A stretch of DNA of 64,000 nt from Aquamicrobium sp. (GCF_023954335.1 NZ_JAMLIE010000001.1:868001-932000); one strand, 5' to 3'. Positions 46,723-55,973 are shown, numbered from the stretch's first letter. Numbers and translations are program-made. Notes: generated by a model from the sequence alone, not told the origin.

Positions 46723-47427
46723 ATGACCGATCTTTCGAGCTTTGCGATCACCGCGCGCTGGCCGGCGAAGGAGCCGGAAAAGCTCCAGCTCTATTCCTTC
46801 GCGACGCCGAACGGCGTCAAGGTCGCCATCGCGCTGGAGGAACTCGGCCTGCCCTACGAGGCGCATCTCGTCGACATCACGAAGAACGAGACCTGGACCG
46901 AGCCGTTCCTGTCGCTCAATCCCAACGGCAAGATCCCGGCGATCCTCGATCCAGACGGGCCGGGCGGCAAGCCGCTGGCGCTGTTCGAATCGGGCGCGAT
47001 CCTCGTCTATCTCGCCGAGAAGACCGGCAAGCTCATGCCCGCCGATCCGGCGCGCCGCTACGAGACCATCCAGTGGGTGTTCTTCCAGATGGCGGCCATC
47101 GGCCCGATGTTCGGCCAGCTCGGCTTCTTCCACAAGTTCGCCGGCCGCGAGATCGAGGACAAGCGCCCGCTCGAACGCTATGCCGGCGAATCGAAGCGCC
47201 TGCTCGGCGTGCTGGAAGGCCGCCTTTCGGGCGGCAAGTGGATGATGGGCGAGGACTACACCATCGCCGACATCGCCATCTTCCCGTGGGTGCGCACGCT
47301 GCGCGACTTCTACGAGGCGGGCGACCTCGTCGGCTATGACGGCTTCCCGGCGGTCGCAGCCTGGCTCGACCGCTGCCTCGCCCGCCCCGCGAGCGCGAAG
47401 GGCCTCGTCATCCCGGCGCGCGGCTAG
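46723..47427 (+). CDS. Glutathione S-transferase family protein, YfcG/YghU (Nu) type
   Basis: The 234-aa protein has the Nu-class N-terminus YSFATPNGVKVAIALEELGL, where TPNG binds glutathione; in YfcG and YghU this gives disulfide-bond reductase activity using two glutathiones. NPNGKIPAILDPDG and LFESGAILVYLAEKTG complete the thioredoxin fold, and YTIADIAIFPWVR marks the helical domain. It lies 145 bp after the ketosynthase gene and may be on its own promoter. Confidence 0.9.
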   Translation: MTDLSSFAITARWPAKEPEKLQLYSFATPNGVKVAIALEELGLPYEAHLVDITKNETWTEPFLSLNPNGKIPAILDPDGPGGKPLALFESGAILVYLAEKTGKLMPADPARRYETIQWVFFQMAAIGPMFGQLGFFHKFAGREIEDKRPLERYAGESKRLLGVLEGRLSGGKWMMGEDYTIADIAIFPWVRTLRDFYEAGDLVGYDGFPAVAAWLDRCLARPASAKGLVIPARG

Positions 47428-47431
47428 CGCG

Positions 47432-48268
47432 TCAGGCCCTGGCCGCCGCCGCGGCCTGAAGCCGCGAGCGCGTGAAGGCGGCGATGAACACCGCCGTCAT
47501 CAGCACGACGATGGTCGGGGCCGGGGCGCTGTCGATGAAGAACGACAGGTAAACGCCGAGGAACGAGCAGCCGGCGGCGATCGCCACCGCCGCCCCCAGC
47601 ATCGCCTCGAAGCGGCGGGTGAGGAGGAAGGCGCTGGCGCCCGGCGCGATCAGCATCGCCACCGCGAGGATGATGCCGGCCGCCTTCAGCGCGCCGACGA
47701 TGGAAAGCGACAGCACCGCCAGGAGCCCGTAGTGGTAGAAGCGTACGGCCAAGCCGATGGCGCGCGCATGGGCGGGGTCGAAGGCGACGGCCAGCAGGTC
47801 GCGCTTGAAAAGGCCGACGAACCCGACGACGACCAGCGCGATCAGCCCCGTCTCCACGACATCGGCCCATGTCAGGCCGAGTATGTCGCCGAACAGGATG
47901 TGGTCGAGGTGCAGCTCGGTCTCGATGAAGGAATAGAGCACGATGCCGAGGCCGAACATGCCGGAAAAGACGACGCCCATCACCGTGTCCTCCTTCACAC
48001 GGCTGTTCTCCTTGAGATAACCGGTGGCCAGCGCGCAGATCATGCCGGCGGCGAAGGCCCCGGCTGCCAGCGGCAGGCCGGCCGCGTAGGCGAGGATGAC
48101 GCCGGGCAGCACCGCGTGGCTGATGGCATCGCCCATCAGCGACCAGCCCTTGAGCACGAGGAAGGACGAGATTAGCCCCATCGGCAGCGCCACCAGCAGC
48201 GCGGCGAGGAACGCCTGCTGCATGAACGGGAACTGGAACGGCAGGAGCAGCGTGTCGATCATCGTCAT
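47432..48268 (-). CDS. sitD: Manganese/iron ABC transporter permease SitD
   Basis: This 278-aa ABC-3 family permease has about eight helices, with ISSFLVLKGWSLMGDAISHAVLPGV as the family signature. It is the second permease of the importer; the AztB/ZnuB/SitC/SitD families share this fold. The ATG at 48268 overlaps the sitC stop by 4 bp. Last in the sitABCD order. Confidence 0.9.
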   Translation of the reverse strand: MTMIDTLLLPFQFPFMQQAFLAALLVALPMGLISSFLVLKGWSLMGDAISHAVLPGVILAYAAGLPLAAGAFAAGMICALATGYLKENSRVKEDTVMGVVFSGMFGLGIVLYSFIETELHLDHILFGDILGLTWADVVETGLIALVVVGFVGLFKRDLLAVAFDPAHARAIGLAVRFYHYGLLAVLSLSIVGALKAAGIILAVAMLIAPGASAFLLTRRFEAMLGAAVAIAAGCSFLGVYLSFFIDSAPAPTIVVLMTAVFIAAFTRSRLQAAAAARA

Positions 48269-49122
48269 GCCTCTGCGCTGAGCCCGGCGCGCGCCTTGCG
48301 CCGCGCGGCGAGAAGGCCGTGCCGGGGCGCGAGGAAGAAGGCGGCGAGGAAGATCAGCGTTTGCAGGACGACGATGATGCCGCCGGTCGCGCCGTCGATG
48401 AAGTAGCTTGCATAGGCGCCGGTGAAGCTGGTCAGCGTGCCGATCAGGACGCTGATGACAATCAGCCTGCCGAAGCGGTCGGTCAGGAGATAGGCGGTCG
48501 CGCCCGGCGTCACCACCATGGCGATGACGAGGAACGCGCCGACCGTCTGCAACGCCGCCACGGTCGAGGCCGACAGGAGCGTGAAGAAGACGACGCGCAA
48601 GAGGCCGGGTTTCAGGCCGATGGAGCGGGCATGCGCCTCGTCGAAGAAGACGGCCATGAAGTCCTTCCACTTGGCGGTGAGGATCGCCAGCGACACGCCG
48701 GCGATGATGACGAGCTGAAGCGTATCGGCCGGGGTCACGGCGAGGATGTTGCCGAGCACAATAGTCTGGATGTTGACCGAGGTCGGCGACAGCGAGACCA
48801 TGAACAGTCCGAGGCCGAAAAAGGAGGTGAAGATCAGGCCGATGACGGCGTCCTCCTTCAGGTTCGTTTTCTGGCTCAGGAACAGCATCGCCGCCGCCGC
48901 CAGCCCGCCGGAGAAGAACGCGCCGAAGGCGAAGGGCAGGCCGAGCATGTAGGCCCCGGCGACCCCCGGCACGATGGCGTGCGACAGCGCATCGCCGATC
49001 AGCGACCAGCCCTTGAGCATCAGATAGGCCGACAGGAAGGCGCAGACCGCGCCGACCAGCGCCGACACCCACATGGCGTTGACCATGTAGCCATAGGCGA
49101 AGGGTTCGAGAAGGACGCTCAT
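48265..49122 (-). CDS. sitC: Manganese/iron ABC transporter permease SitC
   Basis: The 285-aa ABC-3 permease has about eight helices and the motif AYLMLKGWSLIGDALSHAIVPGV, plus the DEAHARSIGL cytoplasmic loop that contacts the ATPase. It overlaps sitB and sitD by 4 bp each, so the genes are translationally coupled. Confidence 0.9.
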   Translation of the reverse strand: MSVLLEPFAYGYMVNAMWVSALVGAVCAFLSAYLMLKGWSLIGDALSHAIVPGVAGAYMLGLPFAFGAFFSGGLAAAAMLFLSQKTNLKEDAVIGLIFTSFFGLGLFMVSLSPTSVNIQTIVLGNILAVTPADTLQLVIIAGVSLAILTAKWKDFMAVFFDEAHARSIGLKPGLLRVVFFTLLSASTVAALQTVGAFLVIAMVVTPGATAYLLTDRFGRLIVISVLIGTLTSFTGAYASYFIDGATGGIIVVLQTLIFLAAFFLAPRHGLLAARRKARAGLSAEA

Positions 49123-50066
49123 CCCTCGCCCTTTCCCGTCGCTTCGCCGGGCGGTGCGGTCGGCCCGGCGGTGGCCAACCCGGCACTCGACTGCGCCTGG
49201 TCGCCATAGAGCACGAAGGGCCGCTCGTCGTCGGAAAGGACGGTGATGGCGCGCCCGTCCTCGTCGTCGTGCAGGTCCGGCCCGCCGAGGACGAAATGGC
49301 GCAGCGTGCCGCCGAACGCCCGCTCCAGATTGGCGCGGTTGAACACGTCGTGCGTCAGGCCGTGCGCCAGCACCGTGCCCTTGATCAGCACGGCGCGGTC
49401 GCAGAATTCCGGCACGGAGCCGAGATTGTGGGTGGAGACCAGCATGACGCGGCCCTCGTCGCGCAGGGTCCTGAGCAGCGCGATGATCGCTTCCTCGGTC
49501 GTCACGTCGACGCCGGTGAACGGCTCGTCGAGCAGGATCACCTCGCCCTCCTGCGCCAGTGCCCGGGCGAGGAAGACGCGCTTCTTCTGCCCGCCGGAAA
49601 GCTCGCCGATCTGGCGCTTGCGGAAATCGGCCATGCCGACGCGCTCCAGCGACTCCGCGACCTTCTCGCGGTCGCGCGCCTTCGGCATGCGCAGGAAGTT
49701 CATGTGGCCGTAGCGGCCCATCATGACGACGTCCTCGACGAGGATCGGAAAGCTCCAGTCGACGTCCTCGGCCTGCGGCACGTAGGCGACCGCGTTGCGC
49801 TTCAGCGCCCGGCCGGCCGGCTCGCCCATGATCGAGACCGAGCCGGCGCTGAGCGGCACGAAGCCCATGATCGCCTTGAACAGGGTGGATTTTCCGGAGC
49901 CGTTGACGCCGACGAGCGCGGCGATCGTGCCGCGCGGGATCGAGAAGGAGGCGTCGCGCAGCGCCGTGTGGCCGTTGGGATAGGTGACGGACACGCCGGA
50001 AACGGCGAGGCCGGCGCTCGCCGCGCCGGCCGCAGGGGAATGCGGTTTCCCCGTTGCGTTTCTCAT
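49119..50066 (-). CDS. sitB: Manganese/iron ABC transporter ATP-binding protein SitB
   Basis: The 315-aa ATPase has Walker A GVNGSGKST (53-61), Q-loop AYVPQAEDVDWSFPI (the sequence DVDWSFP is typical of metal-importer ATPases), signature LSGGQKKRVFLARAL and Walker B VILLDEPFTGVD. An unusual C-terminal tail of about 60 residues (GGPDLHDDEDGR then Ala/Gly/Pro-rich) extends beyond the ABC fold. It overlaps sitA by 4 bp. Confidence 0.92.
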   Translation of the reverse strand: MRNATGKPHSPAAGAASAGLAVSGVSVTYPNGHTALRDASFSIPRGTIAALVGVNGSGKSTLFKAIMGFVPLSAGSVSIMGEPAGRALKRNAVAYVPQAEDVDWSFPILVEDVVMMGRYGHMNFLRMPKARDREKVAESLERVGMADFRKRQIGELSGGQKKRVFLARALAQEGEVILLDEPFTGVDVTTEEAIIALLRTLRDEGRVMLVSTHNLGSVPEFCDRAVLIKGTVLAHGLTHDVFNRANLERAFGGTLRHFVLGGPDLHDDEDGRAITVLSDDERPFVLYGDQAQSSAGLATAGPTAPPGEATGKGEG

Positions 50067-50953
50067 CGGGTAAGACCCTCGGCGATGGTCTCGGCCGTGA
50101 CCTTCAGGAGATCGAGATAGGTCGGCACCGGGCCGTCGGGGCCGGACAGCGAGTCGACGTAGAGCATGCCGCCATAGTGGGCGCCGGTCTCGCGCGCCAC
50201 CTGCATGGCCGGGTCGGGCGAAACCGTGCTTTCGCTGAAGATTGCGGGGATGGAGTGCTCGCGCACCGCGTCGATGACCTTCCTGATCTGCTGGGGCGTG
50301 CCCTGGCTGTCGGCATTGATCGGCCAGAGATAAAGTTCCTTCAAGCCGAAATCGCGCGCAAGATAGGAAAATGCGCCTTCGCTGGTGACGAGCCAGCGCT
50401 TCTCCTCGGGAATCGCGGCGAGCTTCTCGCGGATCGGCCCGGCCACGGCCTCTATTTCCGCGGCATAGGCCTTGGCGTTCGCCGCGTAGGTCTCGGCATT
50501 GTCGGGGTCGTGCTCGGCAAAGGCAGCGCGGATGTTCTCGACATAGACGAGCACGTCCGACGGCGACATCCAGGCATGCGGGTTCGGCTTGCCGCTATAG
50601 GGGCCTTCGCGGATGCCCAGCGGCTCGACGCCCTCGCTGACCACCGCGCTCGGCACGTCCTTCAGATTGCGGAAGAAGCGTTCGAACCACTGTTCGAGGT
50701 TCAGCCCGTTCCACAGGATCAGGTCGGCATCCTGCGCCTTGAGGATGTCGCCCGGCGTCGGCTGGTAGTTATGGATCTCGGCGTCCGGCCGGGTGATCGA
50801 TTCGACGGTCGCGGCATCACCGGCGACGTTCTGCGCGATGTCGGCGATGACGGTGAAGGTGGTGACGACCTTGAACCCGTCATCCCCGGCGGCGGAGGCG
50901 GGGAGGGCGGCGAGGCCGAGGAGGGCGGCGGCGATGAGGCTTCTGAGAGACAT
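50063..50953 (-). CDS. sitA: Manganese/iron ABC transporter substrate-binding protein SitA
   Basis: The 296-aa periplasmic cluster A-I metal-binding protein has a signal peptide (about residues 1-22) and likely metal ligands in EIHNYQPTPGD, GKPNPHAWMSP and FSESTVSPDP (His, His, Glu, Asp). The mix fits manganese or iron rather than zinc, since there is no His-rich loop. I chose the ATG at 50953, since the longer frame adds residues before the signal peptide. It is 78 bp from the 21-bp palindrome. Confidence 0.92.
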   Translation of the reverse strand: MSLRSLIAAALLGLAALPASAAGDDGFKVVTTFTVIADIAQNVAGDAATVESITRPDAEIHNYQPTPGDILKAQDADLILWNGLNLEQWFERFFRNLKDVPSAVVSEGVEPLGIREGPYSGKPNPHAWMSPSDVLVYVENIRAAFAEHDPDNAETYAANAKAYAAEIEAVAGPIREKLAAIPEEKRWLVTSEGAFSYLARDFGLKELYLWPINADSQGTPQQIRKVIDAVREHSIPAIFSESTVSPDPAMQVARETGAHYGGMLYVDSLSGPDGPVPTYLDLLKVTAETIAEGLTR

Positions 50954-51030
50954 TGTATCCGGCTGGGTCGAGGGATCGGGAGGTCTGGTTGCCAGTCTTA
51001 CATAGCCCGCCTTTCGCGTTTCGTCAATGC

Positions 51031-51051
51031 AATTGCAAATCGTTTGCAATT
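51031..51051. promoter_or_regulatory. Mur/Fur-type operator between sitA and the fur-like gene
   Basis: AATTGCAAA-TCG-TTTGCAATT is a perfect 21-bp dyad, overlapped on the left by the palindrome TGCAATTGCA (51028-51037). It resembles the manganese-responsive sequence bound by Mur upstream of rhizobial sitABCD. It lies 78 bp from sitA and about 140 bp from the divergent regulator. Confidence 0.75.
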
Positions 51052-51191
51052 AGAAAGATAGTGCGGGCATCGACCCGTCGGCGCGGATGGCTGCGCTTGC
51101 GAGGGGGGCGACCCGGAAAAGCCTGCCGGGCATGGCATGGTGTCCGCCATTGCGCTTTGCATCGTCGGCGCTCCTGACGCATAGTCCGGCC

Positions 51192-51623
51192 ATGAGCGAG
51201 ACCGCGAATCCGGACCCAGACTACGAGACCGCCCTGCGCCGGGCCGGCGTGCGCATCACCCGCCCGCGCCGCATCATCCTCGGCATCCTCGCCGACGCGG
51301 GCGACCATCCCGACGCCATGGAAATCTTCCGCCGCGCGGTCGAGGTCGACCGGGGCATCTCGCTGTCGACCGTCTATCGCACCATGAAGCTGCTGGAAGG
51401 CATCGGCGCGATCCACCGCCACGCCTTCGAGGGCGGGCCGTCGCGCTTCGAGCCGGCGGCGGGCGAGCATCACGATCACCTGATCGACATCGACACCGGC
51501 GACGTGATCGAGTTCCAGTCCGACCGCATCGAGCAGCTCCAGCAGGAGATCGCCCGCTCGCTCGGCTACGAGATCGTCCATCACCGGCTGGAGCTTTACG
51601 GCCGCAGGCTGCGCAAGCAGTAA
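51192..51623 (+). CDS. mur: Fur-family metal regulator, Mur-like
   Basis: The 143-aa regulator has the Fur winged helix (GVRITRPRRIILGILADAGDHPDAMEIFRRA with SLSTVYRTMKLLE as recognition helix) and the regulatory metal site (GEHHDHLIDIDTGDVIEF). The Zn cysteine pairs of many Fur proteins are absent, as in rhizobial Mur. Divergence from sitABCD with a dyad between them supports manganese-dependent repression of sit. The ATG at 51192 is preferred to the longer frame. Confidence 0.88.
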   Translation: MSETANPDPDYETALRRAGVRITRPRRIILGILADAGDHPDAMEIFRRAVEVDRGISLSTVYRTMKLLEGIGAIHRHAFEGGPSRFEPAAGEHHDHLIDIDTGDVIEFQSDRIEQLQQEIARSLGYEIVHHRLELYGRRLRKQ

Positions 51624-51784
51624 GCCGGCTCGATTGCCGGTTCATCTGCCATCTTCGCTGTTGCGAGCAAATTTTTGTGCACTGCATCGGGTATGGCAGC
51701 CATGCATGGCAGGCGCTTGTCTTGGCTCCGGCGCCTGTTCATCATATTTGTTCTTGCCGGAAGCCACCTCAACCGGGAGCAATC

Positions 51785-53212
51785 ATGGCCAAAGCGGAAA
51801 TCGGACTGATCGGTCTCGGCGTCATGGGTTCGGGTCTTGCCCTCAACATAGCCGAGAAGGGTTATCCGGTAGCCGTCTACAACCGGACCTCGTCGCGCAC
51901 CGGCGCGTTCTTCGAGAACGCCGGCGACCTGCGCGGCAACATCGTTCCCTGCACCTCGCTGAAGGAGCTCGCGGCCCAGATCAGGCCGCCGCGGCCGATC
52001 ATCCTGATGGTGCAGGCCGGCAAGGCGGTGGACGAGCAGATTCGCGGCCTGCGCGAGTTCCTGTCCGAGGGCGACATCGTCATCGACGGCGGCAACGCCA
52101 ATTTCCGCGACACGATGCGCCGCTTCGACGACCTCGAGGGTTCCGGCATCACCTTCATCGGCATGGGCGTCTCCGGCGGCGCGTTCGGCGCGCGACACGG
52201 CCCCTCCATCATGGTCGGCGGCTGCCGCGAGGCCTATGCCCGCGTCGAGCCGATCCTGACCGCCATCGCCGCCCGCTATGAGGGCGAGCCGTGCGCGGCG
52301 TGGCTCGGCGAGGGCGGGGCCGGCCATTTCGTCAAGACTATCCACAACGGCATCGAATATGCCGACATGCAGATGATCGCCGAGATTTACGGCGTCCTGC
52401 GCGACGGCTTCGGCATGGCCGCGGGCGAGATCGGCGCGATCTTCGGCCGCTGGAACGGCGGGCGGCTCAACTCCTATCTGGTCGAGATCACCGCCGAGGT
52501 GCTGGCCACCGCGGACCCGCAGACCGGCCGGCCGCTGGTCGACATGATCCTCGACCGCGCCGGGCAGAAGGGAACCGGCCGCTGGGCGGTGATCGAGGCG
52601 CAGATGATGGGCGTGCCGGCAACGGCCATCGAGGCGGCCGTCGCCGCGCGCAGCCTTTCGGCCGAGAAGGCGATGCGCGCCCGGGCCGCTGCCGCCTATG
52701 GCGGCCGCGCCGCGCCGTCGGCCGACAAGCCAGACGCCGCCTTCCTCGAGGATCTCGAGCTCGGGCTGTTCGCAGGCAAGGTCGCGGCCTACGCGCAAGG
52801 GTTCGCAGTGATGGAGGAAGCTTCCTGCGAGTTCCGCTGGGACCTGCCGATGGCCACCATCGCCCGCATCTGGCGCGCCGGCTGCATCATCCGCTCGCAG
52901 TTCCTCGACCGGCTCGCCCGCGCCTATGACGACGACCCCGACGCCGAGCATCTTCTGCTGACGCGCGATTTCGTCGCCATGATGGGCCAGTCGCACGCGT
53001 CGCTGCGCCGCGTCGTCGCCCGCGCCGCGCTTGCCGGCCTGCCGGTGCCGGCGCTGTCGGCCGCGCTCGGCTATTTCGATCTTTTCCGCCAGGCGCGCGG
53101 CACGGCCAACCTGATCCAGGGTCAGCGCGACTATTTCGGTGCCCACGGCTTCGAGCGCGTCGACGCCGAGGGGCTGCACCACGGCCCGTGGGGCTCGTCG
53201 GAAGAGGGATAG
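51785..53212 (+). CDS. gnd: 6-phosphogluconate dehydrogenase, decarboxylating
   Basis: The 475-aa enzyme oxidises 6-phosphogluconate to ribulose 5-phosphate in the pentose phosphate pathway, making NADPH. The Rossmann motif GLGVMGSGLA (10-19), NRTSSRT for NADP preference, the catalytic Lys in GHFVKTIHNGIEYADMQ and the C-terminal QRDYFGAHGFERVD are all present. GGGAG lies about 6 nt before the ATG at 51785. It is followed by repeat copy C. Confidence 0.95.
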   Translation: MAKAEIGLIGLGVMGSGLALNIAEKGYPVAVYNRTSSRTGAFFENAGDLRGNIVPCTSLKELAAQIRPPRPIILMVQAGKAVDEQIRGLREFLSEGDIVIDGGNANFRDTMRRFDDLEGSGITFIGMGVSGGAFGARHGPSIMVGGCREAYARVEPILTAIAARYEGEPCAAWLGEGGAGHFVKTIHNGIEYADMQMIAEIYGVLRDGFGMAAGEIGAIFGRWNGGRLNSYLVEITAEVLATADPQTGRPLVDMILDRAGQKGTGRWAVIEAQMMGVPATAIEAAVAARSLSAEKAMRARAAAAYGGRAAPSADKPDAAFLEDLELGLFAGKVAAYAQGFAVMEEASCEFRWDLPMATIARIWRAGCIIRSQFLDRLARAYDDDPDAEHLLLTRDFVAMMGQSHASLRRVVARAALAGLPVPALSAALGYFDLFRQARGTANLIQGQRDYFGAHGFERVDAEGLHHGPWGSSEEG

Positions 53213-53264
53213 GCCGCCGGCGCCGGGCGGCGGCCTTTCGGTTGCAGTCCGACCCTCAGGCGTC

Positions 53265-53439
53265 GCGCCGCCCCTCATCCGCCCTTCGGGCACCTTCTCC
53301 CCGTGAACGGGGAGAAGGGATGCCGGCTGCATGCCTCACACAGTTTTTGCAGCGCTTGCGATTGGCGAAAGCGGCGATGAAGGTCCTCTTCTCCCCGTTC
53401 ACGGGGAGAAGGTGGCGGCAGCCGGATGAGGGGCGGCGC
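53265..53439. repeat. Palindromic intergenic repeat, copy C
   Basis: The longest copy, with perfect 16-bp terminal inverted repeats (GCGCCGCCCCTCATCC and GGATGAGGGGCGGCGC) and two CTTCTCCCCG...CGGGGAGAAG hairpins separated by about 75 bp of unrelated sequence. It lies between gnd and the exported-protease cluster. Confidence 0.92.
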
Positions 53440-53487
53440 AAGCGGTCGTCATCGCGCACCTGCGGAACGCACGAGACGCGGTTCGGC

Positions 53488-54519
53488 TCAGTTCGCCATC
53501 TTTTCCGCGATCCAGTCGCGATAGTTGGCGAGCCTCGTGTAGACGCCGTAGGCGTTGGCGTGGCCGCAGGCAGCCTCGGCGTCCATCGGTCCCTCGCCCC
53601 AGCTGACGATGCCGACCTGCACCGGCTTACCGTCCTCGACCGCGAAGAGCGGGCCGCCGCTGTCGCCGTTGCAGGCGTCGCGCACGCCGTCGGTGGTGCC
53701 CGCGCACAGCATGTTGCCGGTCAGCGGGTCGCTCATCGAGGCGACGATCTCCTTCGTCGCGTCCGAGACCGCGGCCACCGAATAGCGCAGGCGCGGGGCA
53801 TAGGCCTGAAGGATCATGTCGAGGTCGCGCGCGTAGATCTCCTTCATGCCGGCATTGCAGGCGGCGTTGGCGGTCAGCTCTATCTCGGCCTCCATCAGCG
53901 TGGAGGGGAAGTAGCCGGTCTCCATCCGCCCCCAGCCGATGACGGTGGCGGCGCCTTCCTCGCGGTCGGCATCGGTAAGGGCGATGACCGGCGCGTCGGC
54001 ATCCTCGGCGAGGCGCAGAAGGCCGATGTCGTTGTCGAGCGTCGATTCGCTGTAGCCGGGATGGACGATCACCTCGGCCACCGCATGGCGCTTGCCCTCG
54101 TCGAGCGAGGTCGCGCCGACCAGCGCGGTGACGACGCCGGCCGGGATCGGCGCTCCCGAATCGACGAGGCAATGCGCCGCGGTCAGCACCCAGCCGGGCG
54201 CGATCAGACTGCCGCCGCAGAACTGGGCGTTGAACTGCGATTGCGGGCTCTCGTCGATCGCGTTCGAGGCGAGCAGCGCCACCTGGAACGGATAGGCGCC
54301 CTTCGCCGCCTCGCGGCCGCCGAAGACGCGATCGTCGCCGTCCTCGGCCGACTTGGTGCGGGCGGCGGGGACGCGGGCGATGGGCGAAGTTCCGGCGCGC
54401 GGCGCGTCAGCGCCGTCCTTCAGCGGGCTCGCGCCGGCGAAAGCCGATGACCCGGCCGTCAGCGTTCCCGCCGCCAGCGTGCATACAGCGAGAGTGCTCA
54501 GTCTTGCGAATGTCTTCAA
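53488..54519 (-). CDS. Exported trypsin-like serine protease zymogen (S1A)
   Basis: The 343-aa chymotrypsin-fold protease has a signal peptide (about residues 1-29), a pro-region, and a catalytic domain starting after Arg64 (DDR|VFGG, the bacterial counterpart of the IVGG activation site). His116 (TAAHC), Asp164 (DNDIGLL) and Ser287 (GDSGGP) form the triad; Asp281, six residues before Ser, predicts cleavage after Lys/Arg. Cysteine pairs suggest disulfides, hence the periplasm or outside. The start is a TTG at 54519 with AGGAGG 5 nt upstream; no ATG fits. It is divergent from the V8-like protease. Confidence 0.9.
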   Translation of the reverse strand: MKTFARLSTLAVCTLAAGTLTAGSSAFAGASPLKDGADAPRAGTSPIARVPAARTKSAEDGDDRVFGGREAAKGAYPFQVALLASNAIDESPQSQFNAQFCGGSLIAPGWVLTAAHCLVDSGAPIPAGVVTALVGATSLDEGKRHAVAEVIVHPGYSESTLDNDIGLLRLAEDADAPVIALTDADREEGAATVIGWGRMETGYFPSTLMEAEIELTANAACNAGMKEIYARDLDMILQAYAPRLRYSVAAVSDATKEIVASMSDPLTGNMLCAGTTDGVRDACNGDSGGPLFAVEDGKPVQVGIVSWGEGPMDAEAACGHANAYGVYTRLANYRDWIAEKMAN

Positions 54520-54794
54520 GGCGTCCTCCTGAGACGTGACGATCCGCGGCTCCAGGGCCGCAAAGCAAGGTGCCCGCCATCTAACCCCTTGGAATGACGG
54601 TACGGAAGCGATTTGTCGTTGTGAATATTGGAATATTTGCGGCGATGTGCGAGGCTTGTGCCGCCTGTCGGCGGGGAGGGCGCCGACGGCGGGGTCGCTG
54701 GCGCGGAAAATTGCCGGTTCGCGCGGCGACATGATCTCGACATCTTTTGCGGATTGGTTCCCGCTGCTTGCTTAACTTTGGGAGAGTTTCTGAA
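54520..54794. promoter_or_regulatory. Shared divergent promoter region of the two proteases
   Basis: These 275 bp separate the two protease genes and must contain both promoters. An A+T-rich dyad AATATT-GG-AATATT (54624-54637) stands out in otherwise G+C-rich DNA and may be a promoter element or regulator site; no known consensus was recognised. Confidence 0.4.
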
Positions 54795-55829
54795 ATGAAA
54801 CCCACGACTACGAAACTGCTGATGTCCGTCGCCCTCGCCGCTTCGATGTGGTCGGGTGCGGCCCTTGCCCAGTCCAGCTCCGAGGGCAGCGGCGAAAGCC
54901 CGCGCGCGGTGCCGGGCGGCCCCGAGCTTTCCGATCGCGGCGTCGCCGTCACCCCGCCGAAGGTCGATGTCGACGAGATCGGCCGCGACCTGAACCTTGA
55001 TCCCGAGAAGCTGAAGCAGAGCTACGGCACCGTCAGCCGCTCGCGCGGCGGCGAGGAGAAGCGTGAGGGGCCGAGCGAGGACGTGCTGCGTTCGCTCGAC
55101 GGCGCGTTCAACCCCAACGCCGACCCGGCCTTCGCCGAATCGGGCGACCGGCAGGTCTTCGGCGACGACGACCGCGTGCAGGTCACCGATTCGTCGACCT
55201 ACCCGTTCCGCGTCTTCGGCCTGCTCCAGGCCCAGACCAAGGAGGGCTTCTCCAACTGCTCCGCGACGCTGATCGGCCCGCGCACGCTGCTCACCGCCGC
55301 GCACTGCCTCTACGACCACGATGAAGGCTGGTACGACAACTTCATGTTCGCGCCCGGCCTGACCTCGATGGACAGCGCCCCCTTCGGCGTGTGGGACTAC
55401 GAGACGGCCTACATCTTCGAGGGCTACATCACCAACTACCAGGGCTATTACGGCTCGGTCGTGCCGTGGGACATCGCGGTGGTCATCCTCCAGCAGCCGA
55501 TCGGCGATCATCTCGGCTGGCTCGGCTACGCCCACGATCCCAAGCTCGGCGACTTCCACGCCAACATCATCGGCTATCCGGGCGACAAGCCGGCCGGCAC
55601 GATGTGGCGCGCCAATTGCGACGTGTCCGCCCAGGCAGTGCAGGAGCAGTATTTCCAGTACCACTGCGACACCTATGCCGGCACCAGCGGCGGTTCGGTC
55701 TACAAGTACGACCCGCAGAGCCAGCAGCGCACCATCCTCGGCATCAACGTCGCCGAGAGCCCCAACGCCAACACGGCGGTGCGCATGAACCAGACCTATT
55801 TCAACTGGGTCAAGGGCCTCGCGAAGTAA
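54795..55829 (+). CDS. Exported V8-like (glutamyl endopeptidase-type) serine protease
   Basis: The 344-aa protein has a signal peptide (about 1-26), a pro-region with an Asp/Arg-rich end (FGDDDR|VQV at about 123-130) and an S1B catalytic domain: His170 (TAAHC), Asp226 (VPWDIAVV) and Ser298 (GTSGGS). The C-terminal GTSGGSVY is typical of glutamyl endopeptidases, but specificity is not certain. GGGAGAG lies 8 nt before the ATG at 54795. A strong hairpin terminator follows. It is transcribed towards the MORN gene. Confidence 0.88.
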   Translation: MKPTTTKLLMSVALAASMWSGAALAQSSSEGSGESPRAVPGGPELSDRGVAVTPPKVDVDEIGRDLNLDPEKLKQSYGTVSRSRGGEEKREGPSEDVLRSLDGAFNPNADPAFAESGDRQVFGDDDRVQVTDSSTYPFRVFGLLQAQTKEGFSNCSATLIGPRTLLTAAHCLYDHDEGWYDNFMFAPGLTSMDSAPFGVWDYETAYIFEGYITNYQGYYGSVVPWDIAVVILQQPIGDHLGWLGYAHDPKLGDFHANIIGYPGDKPAGTMWRANCDVSAQAVQEQYFQYHCDTYAGTSGGSVYKYDPQSQQRTILGINVAESPNANTAVRMNQTYFNWVKGLAK

Positions 55830-55853
55830 GGCGCGGCCTTCTCCTTGACGCTC

Positions 55854-55888
55854 CGAAACCCGCGGCTGCGAAACAGCCGCGGGTTTCG
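55854..55888. terminator. Hairpin terminator after the V8-like protease gene
   Basis: A perfect 15-bp stem (CGAAACCCGCGGCTG at 55854-55868 with CAGCCGCGGGTTTCG at 55874-55888) closes a CGAAA loop. It lacks a long T run beyond the stem, yet its stability and place 24 bp after the stop suggest termination. Confidence 0.75.
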
Positions 55889-55973
55889 TGCATCCGGGGC
55901 GGGCGTGTTGCACGCCGCGCCGCGCCGGTCTAGTTTTCCTTCCCCAGGGGCAAGGCGGGAGCTGCGAAATCGC

